From an uncultured Marinicella sp. (GTDB taxonomy: Bacteria; Pseudomonadota; Gammaproteobacteria; Xanthomonadales; Marinicellaceae): a DNA stretch of 8,082 nucleotides. The stretch covers positions 1-8,082 of the forward strand of contig CALLLZ010000118.1 of assembly GCA_938008005.1 (NCBI GenBank), written 5' to 3'. Below are positions 1 through 6,751 of this stretch, one piece after another. Numbering within the stretch: the first letter of the stretch is position 1; each line of letters begins with the position of its first letter. The position numbers and the translations under genes are program-made. The notes below the pieces were generated by a model. It did no database searches, was not told where the DNA came from, and saw only the letters and a list, made by a program, of their open reading frames with translations.

Positions 1-537
1 TGCACTGGATCTGGTTGTATTGGTTTAGCGATAGCACATTATTTCACCAATACAACAGTCGATTTGGTTGATTTAAGCCAAGAAGCTTTACAATTGGCGA
101 AAGAGAATACAGAAGCCTTGGGCTTAAGCCAACGGGTACAATGCATTGAATCAGATGTATTTGCTGCAATAGATAATAACTCGAAAGGGTTTTATGATTT
201 GATTGTAGCTAATCCACCGTATGTGGCTGAGGAAGAATACCAAAGTTTGCCAGAAGAATATGGCCATGAACCTAAAATGGCCTTGGTAAGCGCTTTGAAT
301 GGAATGGAAATACCGATAAAGATTCTATTGCAAGCTCCGAATTATTTGACTGATGAGGGTAGTTTGTTTCTTGAGGTAGGGTATAACGATGAACAATTAT
401 GCAACTGTCTGCCTGATGTACGTTTTGAATGGTTGAAATTTAATCTGGGTGGACAAGGTATTTGTGTTTTTAACCGACGTGATTTGTTAAAGTACCGAGC
501 AGAATTTAAAAAGTTTTTGGAATCTCATGTCGCATAA
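1..537 (+). CDS. prmB: PrmB, 50S ribosomal protein uL3 glutamine N5-methyltransferase (5'-truncated)
   Basis: This SAM-dependent methyltransferase of the HemK/PrmB family methylates a glutamine of ribosomal protein uL3 (L3) in the cytoplasm. The reading frame is open from base 1, so the gene begins before the window. The visible 178 residues compare with about 310 in E. coli PrmB, so roughly 130 N-terminal residues are missing. The fragment opens directly in the SAM-binding glycine-rich motif I (TGSGCIGLA, bases 4-30). The NPPY substrate-glutamine motif lies at bases 211-222. The following LPEEYGHEP and the C-terminal FEWLKFNLGGQGICVF fit PrmB better than its paralogue PrmC, which acts on release factors. 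The next gene being aroC, as in E. coli, also supports PrmB. The stop codon lies 11 bases inside aroC, which suggests translational coupling. Confidence 0.93.
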   Translation, partial: CTGSGCIGLAIAHYFTNTTVDLVDLSQEALQLAKENTEALGLSQRVQCIESDVFAAIDNNSKGFYDLIVANPPYVAEEEYQSLPEEYGHEPKMALVSALNGMEIPIKILLQAPNYLTDEGSLFLEVGYNDEQLCNCLPDVRFEWLKFNLGGQGICVFNRRDLLKYRAEFKKFLESHVA

Positions 538-1597
538 TACATTTGGTAAAAATTTACGTTTCACTTCTTTCGGGGAGTCTCATGGTAGCACCATAGGATG
601 TGTGCTTGACGGCTTTCCTCCTGGGATGGCAATCACACAAGAGGAAATCAAACAACAATTGATTCGCCGTGCAACAGGTCAATCACGACACACGTCACAA
701 CGCAAGGAAAAAGATGATGTGCAAATTGTTTCTGGGGTGTTTGAAGGAGTGACCACAGGTCACCCGATAGCATTAATCATTGAGAATACCGATGCTCGCA
801 GTAAAGACTACACCAACATTGCCAAACAAATCAGACCAGGTCATGCCGATTATGCGTATTGGAAAAAATACCAAGTGCGTGACTACCGGGGTGGTGGTCG
901 TTCTTCAGCCCGCGAAACAACCATGCGCGTGGCCGCTGGTGCATTGGCACGTAAGTGGTTGCATGAAAATTACAACATCAGCATTATTGCTTGGTTATCA
1001 CAACTGGGTAATATTCATCTTAATGCTGGAGATTTATCTAGGATTGATGACAGCCCATTCTTTACTGGTGAAATAGATAAAGTACCTGAGTTAGATAAAT
1101 ACATGGATGCTTTGCGTAAATCTGGTGATTCAGTGGGAGCCAGAATCAGTGCTAAAGCTGTGAACGTGCCAGCCGGTCTAGGAGAGCCCGTGTATGGTAA
1201 GTTGGATGCAGAATTGGCTTTGGCGATGATGAGTATTAATGCCACAAAAGGTGTGGAAATTGGTGCAGGTTTCGCATCAGTGGGGCAGAATGGTTCAGAA
1301 CATCGAGATGAAATCATAAATAATAAGTTTGCCAGCAATCATGCCGGTGGCATTCTGGCTGGGGTTTCTACTGGCCAGGACATCACTTTGGATGTAGCAT
1401 TCAAACCAACTTCGTCGTTAAGGTTACCTGCGCAAAGTATTGACATTGATGGTAACGCGATTGAGGTGGTTACTAAAGGTCGTCACGATCCATGTGTGGG
1501 TATTAGGGCCACACCCATCGTTGAAGCAATGATGGCATTGGTAATAATGGATCACATCATGCGGCACAAGGCACAAACCCAATCTAATAAGAGTTAA
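527..1597 (+). CDS. aroC: Chorismate synthase
   Basis: AroC catalyses the last shikimate-pathway step, anti-1,4-elimination of phosphate from 5-enolpyruvylshikimate-3-phosphate to give chorismate. It needs reduced FMN and acts in the cytoplasm. The 356 residues are close to the 361 of E. coli AroC. Visible signatures are GESHG at residues 16-20 with the conserved His19, RPGHAD at 103-108, the family signature RGGGRSSARET at 121-131, and RHDPCVGIRA at 319-328. The ATG at 527 gives the normal family N-terminus, with about 15 residues before GESHG. No Shine-Dalgarno sequence precedes it. Because the start lies 11 bases inside prmB, initiation is probably coupled to prmB termination. Chorismate feeds the tryptophan branch, whose last genes lie 4.5 kb downstream in this window. 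Confidence 0.98.
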   Translation: MSHNTFGKNLRFTSFGESHGSTIGCVLDGFPPGMAITQEEIKQQLIRRATGQSRHTSQRKEKDDVQIVSGVFEGVTTGHPIALIIENTDARSKDYTNIAKQIRPGHADYAYWKKYQVRDYRGGGRSSARETTMRVAAGALARKWLHENYNISIIAWLSQLGNIHLNAGDLSRIDDSPFFTGEIDKVPELDKYMDALRKSGDSVGARISAKAVNVPAGLGEPVYGKLDAELALAMMSINATKGVEIGAGFASVGQNGSEHRDEIINNKFASNHAGGILAGVSTGQDITLDVAFKPTSSLRLPAQSIDIDGNAIEVVTKGRHDPCVGIRATPIVEAMMALVIMDHIMRHKAQTQSNKS

Positions 1598-1621
1598 TTA
1601 ATCAGTTTAATAAATAAAATT

Positions 1622-2647
1622 ATGAAAAAATACAATGTAGCGGTTGTTGGCGCCACTGGTGCGGTCGGCAAAACCATCTTAGAAATCCTTGAGCAAAGAG
1701 CATTTCCAGTCGATAAACTTTATCCATTGGCCAGTGAACGAAGTGCTGGCGGCACCATTGATTTTAATGATGCGCAGGTCACAATTGGCAACTTGGCAGA
1801 CTTTGATTTTGCCCAAGCCGAGATCGCATTATTTTCTGCAGGTGGTACAGTCTCAGAGCAGTATGTGCCGCAAGCAGCCGATAAAAAATGTGTAGTGATT
1901 GATAACACTTCATATTTCAGAAATGAAGAAGATGTGCCATTGGTGGTGGCAGAGGTTAATCCAGAAGCAATAGCTGATTACAAACAAACTTATATCATTG
2001 CCAATCCTAACTGTTCAACCATGCAAATGTTGGTTGCCTTGGCTCCTATTCATGAAAAAGTAGGTATTGAACGGATTAATGTGGCTACTTATCAGTCAGT
2101 TTCAGGTGCTGGCAACAAGGGGATAGATGAGTTGTCGGAACAAACCAGGTCTATATTGAATTTTAAGCCCCTGAAAGTGCAAGCGTTCACACAACAAATT
2201 GCATTCAACGTCATTCCACAGATTGACCAATTTCAAGATAATGGTTACACCCGAGAAGAGATGAAAATGGTGTGGGAAACACAAAAGATACTGGGTGATC
2301 GCAGCATCTTAGTAAACCCAACTTGTGTTCGTGTACCTGTTTTTTATGGGCATGCAGAGGCAGTACATATTGAAACCAGAGAAAAAATTACTGCGGAAGA
2401 AGTTAAGAAGATGATGTCGGTTACTGACGGTGTAGAATTGATGGATGATCCTGTGACACAGACTTATCCTTCTCCAGCCGTTCATTGTGCCGGTAATGAT
2501 CCTGTCTACGTGGGTAGAATTCGTGATGACATTTCATATGATAAGGGCGTCAATCTGTGGATTGTGTCAGATAATATCCGTAAAGGTGCAGCATTGAACA
2601 GTGTCCAAATTGCAGAAAAATTAATAAAATTACTGGATAAAGAGTAG
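1622..2647 (+). CDS. asd: Aspartate-semialdehyde dehydrogenase
   Basis: Asd reduces L-aspartyl-4-phosphate to aspartate-4-semialdehyde with NADPH. This is the branch point to lysine/diaminopimelate, threonine and methionine. The 341-residue protein starts with the NADP-binding loop GATGAVG (residues 10-16). It has the catalytic cysteine in NPNCST (Cys131), SGAGNKG at 161-167, and CVRVPVFYGH at 235-244 with the catalytic His244. It belongs to the shorter form of the family (E. coli Asd is 367 residues). The location next to fimV matches where Pseudomonas carries asd and an asd-like paralogue. The intact Cys and His argue for an active enzyme. The gap to aroC is 24 AT-rich bases without promoter, riboswitch or Shine-Dalgarno sequence, so asd is probably co-transcribed with aroC. 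It ends in TAG. Confidence 0.96.
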   Translation: MKKYNVAVVGATGAVGKTILEILEQRAFPVDKLYPLASERSAGGTIDFNDAQVTIGNLADFDFAQAEIALFSAGGTVSEQYVPQAADKKCVVIDNTSYFRNEEDVPLVVAEVNPEAIADYKQTYIIANPNCSTMQMLVALAPIHEKVGIERINVATYQSVSGAGNKGIDELSEQTRSILNFKPLKVQAFTQQIAFNVIPQIDQFQDNGYTREEMKMVWETQKILGDRSILVNPTCVRVPVFYGHAEAVHIETREKITAEEVKKMMSVTDGVELMDDPVTQTYPSPAVHCAGNDPVYVGRIRDDISYDKGVNLWIVSDNIRKGAALNSVQIAEKLIKLLDKE

Positions 2648-2664
2648 CTTAGCTCACTTTTTTT
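2643..2664 (+). terminator. Weak intrinsic terminator after asd
   Basis: Two three-base-pair helices, AGT/ACT and AGC/GCT, are separated by one bulged C (2655). They close a TTA loop and are followed by seven T (2658-2664). The stem overlaps the asd stop codon (2645-2647). The T run is good but the stem is short, so termination, if any, would be partial. I infer this as the likely end of the prmB-aroC-asd transcript. Confidence 0.4.
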
Positions 2665-2694
2665 AGACAAATTCTTGGATTTTTACTGTAGAAT
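2664..2694 (+). promoter_or_regulatory. Candidate distal sigma-70 promoter of fimV
   Basis: TAGACA (2664-2669, five of six matches to TTGACA) and TAGAAT (2689-2694, five of six to TATAAT) are separated by 19 bases, slightly longer than the optimal 17. The expected start point is near 2701, giving a leader of about 60 bases. It lies right after the asd terminator-like element, where a fimV promoter is expected. This is sequence matching only. Confidence 0.4.
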
Positions 2695-2703
2695 TAGTTA
2701 CCA

Positions 2704-2733
2704 TCGATAACGATAACTTAATATCACTATACT
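2704..2733 (+). promoter_or_regulatory. Candidate proximal promoter of fimV
   Basis: TATACT (2728-2733) matches the -10 consensus at five of six bases. It has a weak -35, TCGATA (2704-2709), 18 bases upstream. The expected start near 2740 would leave a leader of about 20 bases. The -35 overlaps a tandem CGATAA repeat (2705-2716) that could bind a regulator. The leader has no clear ribosome-binding site; only GGGT (2752-2755) lies near the ATG. The promoter is plausible but weakly supported. Confidence 0.35.
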
Positions 2734-2760
2734 GACTAACATAAAAGCATTGGGTAAATT

Positions 2761-5274
2761 ATGAAGCAAAAATTGATTTTATTGGCCTTAGTTACGGGCT
2801 TAATCATCGTCTCACAGTCGTCCTTGTCATTAGGAATGGGGAAGATTCAAGTCTATTCGGCATTGAATGAACCACTTCAATCAAGCATAGATTTATTGGC
2901 CAATGACGACGAAGAGTTGTTGAACTTAGAAGTAAAATTAGCCAGCAGCGAAGATTATCAAAAAGTTGGTTTGGATAAAACATTTGTGCCCTCCAATATA
3001 ATGGTGGCATTTGATGAGGAAAACCCCTATCAGATTAATGTCACTTCAAATGGTCCGGTTTCTGAGCCAATTGTCAGTTTATTACTGGATGTGAATTGGA
3101 ACAATGGTCGAATATTGCGCGAACTAACTGTTCTATTGGATCCCCCTGTTTATGAATCGGCTAATAACAATGCTCAAATCAATAATGTGGTAGTAGAGTC
3201 TGTTGGAAGTAATACCATTACTGAGACTGTGAAAGAATATGAAGAACCAGAATTACAGTCTCGAGAAGAAAATACACGTACGATTACCAACAATGATTTT
3301 GTGGAAACCAGACAAACCATTGAAACCACACCTGTTGTTTACAGTAATAATTCACCCAGTGAGGTTTATGTGGAAGCTGGTGATACGCTGTGGCGAATTG
3401 CCAATAACAATAAAGTGGGTAATTTATCCGCCCAACAAATGATGATGGCTATTTACAATAAAAACCCCAATGCTTTCATCGACAATAACATCAATCAATT
3501 GATTAAAGGCAGTCGTTTGGATATGCCGACCAATGATGAGGCTAACAATATTGGTTTTTCTGAAGCATTGGCACAAGTGAAATCTCACCACCAGTCTTGG
3601 TCACCTGTTGAACAGGACTATAATACCTTTCAAACTGAAGAAACGGCTGAGGTTACATATGAAGCACCTGAATCAAACTTGGATTATGGCGTGCAGTTAT
3701 CTGGTGGAAACAACCAAGGGTCAGATAGTGGTCAATCAAATGCAGAAGAAGGTACTGCAGCTAATGTTCAGGCGATCGAAGAAGATTTATATAACAAGGA
3801 TGCTGAAAATAATGACTTGAAAGAACGTATTTCAGAACTAGAAGATATTGTTGAACAACAACAAGATGTTATTGAAATTAGTGATGATGGTTTGGCGAAT
3901 TTAGAAAACCAATTAGAAAATGTTGCAGATGATACCACTCAAGAATTGAATGATGCAGCTGATGACGTTTGGGATAAAGCCGCTGATACAGTAGACGGTG
4001 CGGTTGATGCGATTGATCCTAATGTTGATACAGTTGAAGGTGTTGATGCCGAATCAAATGATGTCGTGGTTGATGACATGGTGGCAGATAAGGAAGTTGA
4101 TGCTGTAGAGACTAAGCCTGTTACTACTCCAAGTTATAACAGACCAGAACAAAAGTCGTTTGTTGATACAACCATTGACTGGGTGATGAATAACTTGGTT
4201 TGGGTGTTGAGTGGTTTAGCAGGATTGATTGCTTTATTGTTCTTACCGAAAATACTTCGAGGTAGTGATGATGGAGACGAAGATGAAACCAGTTTCTTAG
4301 ATGACATTAAAAACAGAAAAAGAAAAACTGATGATGAAGAAATTGATGATGTTGACACTAAGATGAATCAACCTTTATCAGATTTAGATGATGCTGAAGA
4401 CATTGATACAGAGGATGACGTTCTGGCGGAATTAGATAGCAGTATCGACTTTGATGACGCGACTGTCGAAACTGAAGCAATTGATGACATGAAAGATGAT
4501 ATGACAGAATTTGCAGAAGGCAGTGATTTTGCGGAAGATGAATTTAGAAAAGATGATTTTGAAGAAGATGGCTTTGATTTAGATGGTTTCTTAAATGATG
4601 ACAATAATGATGACATCACAGAAACCAAAGATCACAGTGCCACTTTAGCAGATGTGTCTTTTGATGATGAAGAGGATATTGCTGATATTGATGCAGAGGT
4701 GGACTTGAGTGATGATGACATGTCTTTTGATGACTTGGATTTAAGCTTAGATGATGAAGTAGAGGAATTGTCAGATGATGTGAATGATGTAGTCGATGAC
4801 TTTAAAACCGATGCTGAAAATAAAATCGATGAGGGTGTTGATGAAGTCAGCGATTCTATAGACATAATTAAAGATGAAGTTGATGAGTTCAGCTTTGACG
4901 ATGATGATGAATTTGATTTTGATCTGAGTGAAGAACTTGAAGAGTTAGAAGAAGAAAAAGTAGAAGAAATAGCAGATGCTGACATCAATGAAACTGTCGA
5001 AAGCGAAGACTTTAATGACATGTTAGATATTTCTGATGAAGATACAGAAACTTTTGAGATAACAGATGAGGCGGCCGGTATGGATGAAGAAATAGATTTA
5101 GGGTTGGAAGATTTGATGGATGATACGGATGCCATTGATACCAAGCTCGATTTAGCTAAAGCATACATCGATATGGGTGATGCAGAAGGTGCAAAAAACT
5201 TGTTGGATGAAATTTATGCGGAAGGCACAGAAGAGCAAATTAGCGAGGCTAAGAAACTGCTTGATGATATGTAA
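2761..5274 (+). CDS. fimV: FimV/HubP-type polar landmark and type IV pilus assembly protein
   Basis: FimV-family inner-membrane proteins bind peptidoglycan through LysM, help assemble the PilQ secretin and organise the cell pole. Domain order in these 837 residues: signal peptide 1-23, probably cut before LGMGKIQVYS, the usual mature FimV start; FimV N-terminal domain to about 130; low-complexity linker; LysM at 201-256 (GDTLWRIA, NKNPNAF, LIKGSRLDMP); coiled coil at about 335-390; acidic amphipathic stretch 390-450; membrane segment 477-498 followed by basic residues; cytoplasmic acidic region 501-790 (by hand count about 132 Asp/Glu against about 14 Lys/Arg); and the conserved FimV C-terminal TPR-like motif 790-837 (LDLAKAYIDMGD, AKKLLDDM). 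Only this one TPR-like unit is evident, whereas Pseudomonas FimV has several. The acidic region recalls Vibrio HubP. The gene probably has its own promoter and a terminator after it. Confidence 0.95.
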   Translation: MKQKLILLALVTGLIIVSQSSLSLGMGKIQVYSALNEPLQSSIDLLANDDEELLNLEVKLASSEDYQKVGLDKTFVPSNIMVAFDEENPYQINVTSNGPVSEPIVSLLLDVNWNNGRILRELTVLLDPPVYESANNNAQINNVVVESVGSNTITETVKEYEEPELQSREENTRTITNNDFVETRQTIETTPVVYSNNSPSEVYVEAGDTLWRIANNNKVGNLSAQQMMMAIYNKNPNAFIDNNINQLIKGSRLDMPTNDEANNIGFSEALAQVKSHHQSWSPVEQDYNTFQTEETAEVTYEAPESNLDYGVQLSGGNNQGSDSGQSNAEEGTAANVQAIEEDLYNKDAENNDLKERISELEDIVEQQQDVIEISDDGLANLENQLENVADDTTQELNDAADDVWDKAADTVDGAVDAIDPNVDTVEGVDAESNDVVVDDMVADKEVDAVETKPVTTPSYNRPEQKSFVDTTIDWVMNNLVWVLSGLAGLIALLFLPKILRGSDDGDEDETSFLDDIKNRKRKTDDEEIDDVDTKMNQPLSDLDDAEDIDTEDDVLAELDSSIDFDDATVETEAIDDMKDDMTEFAEGSDFAEDEFRKDDFEEDGFDLDGFLNDDNNDDITETKDHSATLADVSFDDEEDIADIDAEVDLSDDDMSFDDLDLSLDDEVEELSDDVNDVVDDFKTDAENKIDEGVDEVSDSIDIIKDEVDEFSFDDDDEFDFDLSEELEELEEEKVEEIADADINETVESEDFNDMLDISDEDTETFEITDEAAGMDEEIDLGLEDLMDDTDAIDTKLDLAKAYIDMGDAEGAKNLLDEIYAEGTEEQISEAKKLLDDM
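4516..4590 (+). repeat. Five-unit pentapeptide-like array in FimV acidic region
   Basis: Residues 586-610 of FimV split into five consecutive five-residue units, each ending in Phe: EGSDF, AEDEF, RKDDF, EEDGF, DLDGF. Phe recurs exactly at 590, 595, 600, 605 and 610, and an acidic residue lies one or two places before each. At DNA level this is an imperfect 15-base period dominated by GAT, GAA and TTT. The spacing is seen directly; any structural meaning is inference. Confidence 0.6.
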
Positions 5275-5298
5275 AAAAAACACCGTATAATTTATAAT
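5261..5298 (+). promoter_or_regulatory. Candidate promoter of truA-trpFBA with two -10 boxes
   Basis: Two perfect TATAAT hexamers lie at 5286-5291 and 5293-5298. A -35-like TTGATG (5261-5266, four of six) sits inside the end of fimV, 19 bases before the first box. An eight-A run lies between them. Expected starts are about 5298-5300 for the first box, at the base of the terminator hairpin, and about 5305-5306 for the second, inside its 5' arm. The second box has no good -35 at 16-18 bases. I infer that this drives truA and the trp genes despite the fimV terminator. Confidence 0.5.
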
Positions 5299-5326
5299 AA
5301 GCCGGATTTAATCATTCGGCTTTTTT
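5299..5326 (+). terminator. Intrinsic terminator after fimV
   Basis: The arms AGCCGGAT (5300-5307) and ATTCGGCT (5314-5321) form an eight-base-pair stem with one G-T pair, closing the six-base loop TTAATC. One more A-T pair (5299/5322) extends it. The T run covers 5321-5326. It lies 25 bases after the fimV stop and ends directly before the truA ATG, so it both ends the fimV transcript and forms the immediate leader of truA. Confidence 0.8.
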
Positions 5327-6088
5327 ATGCGCATTGCTTGTGGTATCGAGTATGATGGACAACCATTCTATGGCTTTCAGGTACAAATTCAAGAACCCAC
5401 AGTGCAGTCATGTTTAGAACAAGCTATCAGCAAGGTGGCTAATCACCCAGTCAAGATTAATTGTGCAGGTAGAACAGATACGGGAGTCAGCGCCAGCCAT
5501 CAAGTGATTCATTTTGAAACTGATGCAAACAGAACAACACATCAATGGACACTGGGTATTAATACAGCCCTACATAATGGAATTGTTGTGTTGTGGGTTA
5601 AATTCGTTGATGATGACTTTCATGCGCGTTTTACAGCCACCAGTCGCAGTTATGAGTATCACATTTTGAACCGTAAAGTCAGGCCTGCGATAAATCGATA
5701 TCATCTGACGTGGGTTCTGCAGCCCTTGGATCACGATGCGATGCATGAAGCAGTTCAGTACCTATTAGGTACTCATGATTTCAGCGCTTTTCGATCCAGT
5801 CGATGCCAAGCCAACCACCCCGAGAGGACCATGATACAAGCGTTGGTGATGAGGCAGGATGATGAGATTATTTGTAAGTTTAAAGCGAATGGTTTTTTGC
5901 ACCATATGATCAGAAATATTATGGGCACATTAATAAAAGTAGGAAAAGGAGAGCGGCCAGTTAAATGGGTTCAAGAAGTGCTCAAAAGCAAAGATCGAAC
6001 TCAAGCTGGAATGACAGCTGCTCCTAATGGGTTAACATTCAGTAATGTGACTTATCCCGACGAGTATAAAATACCTTGTAATGAGTAA
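5327..6088 (+). CDS. truA: tRNA pseudouridine(38-40) synthase TruA
   Basis: TruA converts uridines 38, 39 and 40 of the tRNA anticodon arm to pseudouridine in the cytoplasm. The protein has 253 residues, against about 270 in E. coli. Signatures are GIEYDG at 6-11, GRTDTGV at 48-54 with catalytic Asp51, FHARFTATSRSYEYHI at 98-113, and HMIRNIMGTLIKVGKG at 192-207. The ATG at 5327 is the only usable start. An in-frame TAA lies 18 bases upstream inside the terminator loop, with no start codon between, and a later start would lose GIEYDG. The six-T run of the fimV terminator touches the ATG, so there is no Shine-Dalgarno sequence and the 3' arm of the hairpin occupies its place. The gene overlaps trpF by eight bases, making it the first gene of a truA-trpFBA unit. 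Confidence 0.97.
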   Translation: MRIACGIEYDGQPFYGFQVQIQEPTVQSCLEQAISKVANHPVKINCAGRTDTGVSASHQVIHFETDANRTTHQWTLGINTALHNGIVVLWVKFVDDDFHARFTATSRSYEYHILNRKVRPAINRYHLTWVLQPLDHDAMHEAVQYLLGTHDFSAFRSSRCQANHPERTMIQALVMRQDDEIICKFKANGFLHHMIRNIMGTLIKVGKGERPVKWVQEVLKSKDRTQAGMTAAPNGLTFSNVTYPDEYKIPCNE

Positions 6089-6725
6089 AATTAAAGTTAA
6101 ATATTGCGGATTAACGACCCTAGATGACGTGCAGTCAGCTTCAGAGGCTCAAGTGGATGCCATAGGTTTGGTGTTTGTTGAAAAAAGCCCAAGATATATC
6201 AAGCCTGAAAATGCGGTTGACTTGTCAAGAGCAGCAAAGCTCAGTGGAATCAAAGTGGTGGCTTTATTTGCTGATCATCCTGTTTCAATGGTAAAACGTG
6301 TGATTGCAGCTATTGAGCCGGATGTTTTACAATTCCATGGTAATGAATCGGTCGAATATTGTGAGCAATTTAAAATGGCTTATTGGAAAGCTGTCCCGAT
6401 GTTAGAAACCTGTGATTATCAGACATTTATTAATCAATACCCCAATGCGCAAGCTTTTTTGCTGGATGCGTATGGAGGGAATCAAACAGGTGGTTCAGGG
6501 CAATCATTCAACTGGTTTCAGTTTCCGCAAGCAATCAGTTCTAAACTGATTTTAGCTGGCGGTATCCATATTGATAATGTGGTTGCTGCAGTGGCAGCCA
6601 CAGGTGCTCAATTTATCGACACCAGCAGTGGTATTGAGTCGAAACCTGGCGTAAAATCTAAAGCGAAAATGTTGGCCTTGATGACTAAAATTAAAACCAT
6701 CAATTCGTCAAAAAATAACAAATAA
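6081..6725 (+). CDS. trpF: Phosphoribosylanthranilate isomerase
   Basis: TrpF isomerises N-(5-phosphoribosyl)anthranilate to the 1-deoxyribulose form (CdRP), the third step of tryptophan synthesis from chorismate. It is a stand-alone 214-residue TIM barrel, not fused to TrpC as in E. coli. Visible sites are KYCGLT at 7-12 with the general-base Cys9, LQFHGNE at 83-89, LLDAYGG at 127-133 with the general-acid Asp129, LAGGI at 158-162, and the phosphate-binding DTSSGIE at 180-186. The ATG at 6081 lies inside the end of truA (eight-base overlap), which gives the family-typical short N-terminus and suggests coupled translation. The Lys/Asn-rich tail after residue 203 looks unstructured. The product feeds TrpC, which is not in this window, and then TrpAB encoded next. 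Confidence 0.97.
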   Translation: MSKIKVKYCGLTTLDDVQSASEAQVDAIGLVFVEKSPRYIKPENAVDLSRAAKLSGIKVVALFADHPVSMVKRVIAAIEPDVLQFHGNESVEYCEQFKMAYWKAVPMLETCDYQTFINQYPNAQAFLLDAYGGNQTGGSGQSFNWFQFPQAISSKLILAGGIHIDNVVAAVAATGAQFIDTSSGIESKPGVKSKAKMLALMTKIKTINSSKNNK

Positions 6726-6751
6726 AATAATTATTCAACCCATTTATAAAT

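Noticed and set aside
1015..1338. Antisense open frame of 107 codons within aroC
   Set aside because: It lies fully inside the well-conserved aroC coding region, has no recognisable domain and no start signals, and is best explained as a shadow frame.
1598..1621. Possible riboswitch or attenuator before asd, for example lysine-responsive
   Set aside because: The gap is only 24 AT-rich bases with no stem, far too short for such an element.
3400..5130. Low-complexity fimV sequence as a sign of sequencing error or a foreign insert
   Set aside because: The frame is continuous for 837 codons from signal peptide through LysM and membrane segment to the conserved C-terminal motif. Acidic low-complexity regions are normal in FimV/HubP proteins.
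4632..5168. Long antisense open frame, 178 codons, extremely Ser-rich, opposite the fimV acidic region
   Set aside because: GAT and GAA runs on the + strand read as TCA/TCT-type serine codons on the other strand and avoid stops. Composition alone explains it and the shorter Ser-rich antisense frames at 4134-4358 and 4368-4628. No promoter, ribosome site or recognisable domain is seen.
6726..6751. TATAAA (6745-6750) as a -10 box for trpB
   Set aside because: It ends one base before the trpB ATG, so a transcript from it would start inside the gene and lose the start codon.
5275..6751. Tryptophan-responsive control (TrpR operator or Trp-codon leader peptide) for trpFBA
   Set aside because: No palindrome resembling a trp operator and no short frame with tandem Trp codons was seen before truA, trpF or trpB. 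The structured element present is the fimV terminator.
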